Positions 33,226 through 35,462 of a DNA stretch of 35,462 bases are shown piece after piece. Within the stretch, counting starts at the first letter, position 1. Each line of letters begins with the position of its first letter. The stretch lies in assembly GCA_903868545.1 (NCBI GenBank), contig CAIPVR010000298.1:1-35462 (forward strand). The letters are read 5' to 3'. This DNA is from an uncultured Actinomycetes bacterium (GTDB taxonomy: Bacteria > Actinomycetota > Acidimicrobiia > Acidimicrobiales > Microtrichaceae). The translations under genes were made by a program, and so were the position numbers. The notes below the pieces were generated by a model. It was not told the origin of the DNA and searched no databases. It saw only the letters and a program-made list of their open reading frames with translations.

Positions 33226-33771
33226 TCAGAACTGGGGCGTGGGGGTGATCCCGCTGACGTTCACACCCTTGGCCTCCGCCCGGTCGAGCAGCTCCTGGTA
33301 GAGGGAGTCGGGGATGAACTTCGTGCGGCTCAGGATGAACCCGCTGGAGCCGGTGGGATCGCTGACGATGGCCCAGCTGTAGTCCTCGGCGAGGTCCACG
33401 ATCCAGTAGTTCCCCGGCGGGTTCGCCGAGTTCGACCCCGTGAAGCTCACGTTGAGCCGGGCGTTGGTGCCGTCCACCGGCACTGCGGAACCCACGATGC
33501 GGGACTCCGGGCCGCCGTTGAAGAAGTACTGGCCGGAGTTCTCCACCCGGATCGAACCGTCGGGGTTGAGCGAGTAGTCGGCCCTGGTGTTCACGAGGCC
33601 GACCGAGAAGAACTGCTTGACGCTGCCCACCTCGTACCAGGTGCCCACGTACCGGTTCGCGTCGACCGACGCCACCGTGGTGGTGCGGGTGGGGCCCATG
33701 GCGCACGACGCCAGGGCGACGGCCGTGAGGGCGATGACGGGCAGGAGGAGAGAACGACGCACGATACGCAT
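33226..33771 (-). CDS. Lipocalin-family lipoprotein (Blc-like)
   Basis: The 181-residue product has a signal MRIVRRSLLLPVIALTAVALASC with lipobox Leu-Ala-Ser-Cys23. The lipocalin motif YVGTWYEVGSVKQFF follows, then the eight-strand barrel pattern (ADYSLNPDGSIRVENSGQYFFNGG, GNYWIVDLAEDYSWAIVSDPTGSSGFILSR). Bacterial lipocalins bind fatty acids or lysophospholipids at the membrane. The C-terminus ends KFIPDSLYQELLDRAEAKGVNVSGI, as in Blc. ATG 33771 gives the proper signal peptide. A frame open to 34149 is antisense to other genes. No SD or -10-like hexamer is obvious right before the start, so it may be transcribed with the exported gene upstream (33873-34856), 101 nt away. Confidence 0.88.
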   Translation of the reverse strand: MRIVRRSLLLPVIALTAVALASCAMGPTRTTTVASVDANRYVGTWYEVGSVKQFFSVGLVNTRADYSLNPDGSIRVENSGQYFFNGGPESRIVGSAVPVDGTNARLNVSFTGSNSANPPGNYWIVDLAEDYSWAIVSDPTGSSGFILSRTKFIPDSLYQELLDRAEAKGVNVSGITPTPQF

Positions 33772-33816
33772 GAACGGTGTTTCGTGGCCCGGCCCCGCCG
33801 CGGATGCACTGCCCCG

Positions 33817-33884
33817 CGGATTCCCGGCTCGTGGTTCCCTCCCCGTGGAGTCCCACCCCTGGATCCCGTTGCTCATGGATTCCC
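33817..33884 (-). repeat. Five imperfect 14-16-nt repeats after an exported-protein gene
   Basis: On the plus strand CGGATTCCC (33817), TGGTTCCC (33832), TGGAGTCCC (33846), TGGATCCC (33860) and TGGATTCCC (33876) recur every 14-16 nt. On the minus strand the copy at 33876-33884 is the gene end, GGGAATCCA, whose final A starts the stop region (codons Gly-Asn-Pro, then TGA). The other copies lie between this stop and the lipocalin start. Confidence 0.6.
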
Positions 33885-34856
33885 GGGGACCTGCAGCGAC
33901 ACGGTGACCTCCCGGACGCTCCGCCGCACCACGGCCAGCTTCGCCACGGTGCCGAGCGGGCGCCACGTGGCGCCGTCGTCGGGGGACCACTCGGCGGACC
34001 AGAGGACGGTCACGTCGCCGAGCCGGTCGCCCGCCGGGCCTGGGTCGGTGGGGGTCCGGTAGGTGACGGTGCACCGGTCGGGCAGGCGGGCCTGGCGCGC
34101 CGGGGACGGACCGAGGGTGGGGTCGAAGGGCCGCGACGGTCCCGGGCACGAGGTGAGGCGGCCCACCTCGGCGGGATCACCGGTGCGGACCTGGAACGCG
34201 ACCGGCCGGGCCCGCACACGGGCGGTGGTCCCGCCGGCGGTGAGCGATCGTTCCACCGGTGCCCACGAGGACGGGTCGAACCACACGAAGACCGGCTCGC
34301 CCACCGGCACGGGCACGCCCGCGGGCGGGCTGCTGCGCACCGGCAGGGTGGGCAGCACGGTCACCATCCGGCGGGCGACCGCCGCCGTGCCCACCGGCCC
34401 GGGCACCACCCGCACCTCGCCCGTGGCCGTACCACCGACCAGGCGGACCTGCACGTCGATGTCGGCGGCCTCGGGGCCCACCCGGGCGTCGAGGGCACGC
34501 CGGAACGCAGAGTCGCCGAGGTCGGGCCGGGCGGCGAGGACCTGGAGGAGGAACCCGAGTTCGGCGTCGGTCAGGGTGACCCAGACCGACCTCGGGGCCG
34601 TGGCACCGCGGCCTGCGACCGGGGCCCTCCCGGGTCGGGCCGGCGACAGGATGCTGGTGATGATCCGGCCGTCGCGGGTGAGTCGAGAGGTGGCGCCGCC
34701 GTCGCCCACGGCGCCGGCCGGCGGCGTGGTCGGGCCGGCGGTGATCAGCACGGCGGCCAGGATCACGGTGGCCCGGACCACGGTGGCCGTTGCCCGGGTC
34801 ACGGTGCGCCGGCCGGCCGCCGGGCGGGTCGGGTCCGGGGGTGTCAGCCGGCGCAC
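33873..34856 (-). CDS. Exported protein of unknown function
   Basis: The predicted product is 327 residues with a long Arg-rich n-region and a hydrophobic segment (TVVRATVILAAVLITAG) followed by APA/AGA-type residues, so it is probably a Sec-exported protein. The mature part has two beta-rich regions: VWVTLTDAELGFLLQVLAARP and, near the C-terminus, CTVTYRTPTDPGPAGDRLGDVTVLWSAEWSPDDGATW. Two Cys (CPGPSRP and RCTV) could form a disulfide. The final Ig-like strand pattern (WSAEW, AVVRRSVREVTVSLQV) recalls secreted proteins of streptomycetes. I give no function. GTG 34856 overlaps the upstream gene by 13 nt, while GTG 34802 would give a tidier signal peptide. The stop is followed by near-tandem copies of its own end. 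Confidence 0.6.
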   Translation of the reverse strand: MRRLTPPDPTRPAAGRRTVTRATATVVRATVILAAVLITAGPTTPPAGAVGDGGATSRLTRDGRIITSILSPARPGRAPVAGRGATAPRSVWVTLTDAELGFLLQVLAARPDLGDSAFRRALDARVGPEAADIDVQVRLVGGTATGEVRVVPGPVGTAAVARRMVTVLPTLPVRSSPPAGVPVPVGEPVFVWFDPSSWAPVERSLTAGGTTARVRARPVAFQVRTGDPAEVGRLTSCPGPSRPFDPTLGPSPARQARLPDRCTVTYRTPTDPGPAGDRLGDVTVLWSAEWSPDDGATWRPLGTVAKLAVVRRSVREVTVSLQVPGNP

Positions 34857-35462
34857 GGGTCCGGGCTCCCGGGCGGCAGGTCGGTGAGTTCGGTCTGGTC
34901 GAGCGTGGCCAGGCGTGGTGCGCCGTCCACCTCCCGGACGGATCCGATCCCGCGTCCGTGGGCCACGACGTCGTCGACCACCTCGCCCGTGGTGACCGAG
35001 CGACCGATGCCGGGCGACCAGCTGCACCAGGTGAAGGTCCACCCGCGGGGGCCGGGCCGGTCGACCGGTACCACCTGGAGCGCCTGGAACCGCCAGGACG
35101 GCACGCCGGGCCGGGGTGGCACGACCAGCACGCCCTCGGCGGCCCGGGCCCGTACCCGCGCCGCCACGTCGTCGGCGAGGGCCGCTCCCGGCACCATCGA
35201 GGCAGCCCAGGCCAGCGACTCCGGGCCGTCGGGCCGGTCGAGCGAGTCCGGTCGTGCCGCGACGTCGGTCAGGGCGGCCGCGTAGCGGTCGAGCGCGGCC
35301 TGCACCTCCGCCCGGCCCGGCTCGCGGCCCGTGGCGGGTGGGGGACCCTCACCGGCGCCCGGAGAGGTCCCGCCCGGCGGGCTCGTGTCCGGGGCTGGAC
35401 CGGTGTTCCGTGGCGGGGTGGTGTCGGTCGCCGGACCGGGGTCCGGCGTGGCGGCCGGTGCG
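34844..35462 (-). CDS. 3' part of an exported Pro/Thr-rich protein (5' end beyond the window)
   Basis: The frame is open without a stop from the right edge to TGA at 34844-34846, so the N-terminus is missing. The first 50 visible residues are Pro/Thr/Gly-rich (PDPGPATDTTPPRNTGPAPD), like a cell-wall or periplasmic spacer. About 150 residues of mixed alpha/beta sequence follow: AALDRYAAALTDVAARPDSLD, then VLVVPPRPGVPSWRFQALQVVPVDRP and WTFTWCSWSPGIGRSVTTGEVVDD. It ends SPDPCAG. The two Cys could be disulfide-linked. I do not recognise the family. The 13-nt overlap with the next exported gene shows coupled expression and suggests that the two proteins work together at the cell surface. GTG 35303-35305 is possible but leaves the open spacer unexplained. 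Confidence 0.6.
   Translation of the reverse strand, partial: APAATPDPGPATDTTPPRNTGPAPDTSPPGGTSPGAGEGPPPATGREPGRAEVQAALDRYAAALTDVAARPDSLDRPDGPESLAWAASMVPGAALADDVAARVRARAAEGVLVVPPRPGVPSWRFQALQVVPVDRPGPRGWTFTWCSWSPGIGRSVTTGEVVDDVVAHGRGIGSVREVDGAPRLATLDQTELTDLPPGSPDPCAG

Overview
This window comes from the chromosome of a very GC-rich actinobacterium. Codons end almost always in G or C, GTG starts are common, and there are an F420-dependent LLM oxidoreductase, a LeuA of the mycobacterial type and a LysX-type bifunctional lysine enzyme. Thr/Pro-rich tails on exported proteins (TTTTLP repeats) and very frequent leaderless genes suggest the class Acidimicrobiia, but that is inference. I see no tRNA, rRNA, IS element, phage gene or CRISPR array. 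Most genes look like chromosomal housekeeping or catabolic functions in short transcription units.

Layout, left to right. 1-4304: the end of an exported protein, an alpha-methylacyl-CoA racemase (CoA-transferase III fold), a two-gene minus-strand unit (NTF2-like, then EthD-like), and a FetAB-type ABC exporter. 4425-11106: a Tat-exported PhoD phosphatase, a stand-alone argJ, an SDR, a PLP-dependent lyase/decarboxylase and an amidase. 11107-11401 is non-coding but strongly structured. 11402-16694: the maf-dus unit, a Dyp peroxidase divergent from dus, leuA with a complete leucine attenuator, and a CBS-domain protein. 16844-25418: an F420-dependent oxidoreductase, a GH3-like lipoprotein, a LysRS-MprF fusion in unusual domain order, a DoxX-like protein and a PAS-GGDEF-EAL protein. 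25503-35462: an FAD-linked oxidase, a DapB-like dehydrogenase, an AlkD-like glycosylase, an arylsulfatase, a small secreted helical protein, a sarcosine-oxidase-like flavoprotein, a lipocalin lipoprotein and two overlapping exported proteins of unknown function, the last cut by the window edge.

Three patterns run across the window. (1) Thirteen protein-coding genes plus the leuA leader peptide have an NANNNT hexamer (usually TANNNT) ending only 6-8 nt before the start codon, which is the arrangement expected for leaderless mRNAs. At dus/dyp the two opposing hexamers almost coincide. (2) At four places the last codons and stop of a gene are repeated in tandem or near-tandem just beyond the stop codon (25421-25520, 31268-31312, 33185-33214, 33817-33884). 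(3) Perfect hairpins sit on gene ends and, once, on a start codon (433-466, 1618-1642, 4271-4299, 17606-17626).

The most noteworthy items are the complete leuA attenuator, the LysRS-first LysX-like fusion, the repeated gene ends, the overlapping divergent promoter and the 75-nt hairpin at 11250-11324. No single new multi-gene defence or metabolic system is evident.
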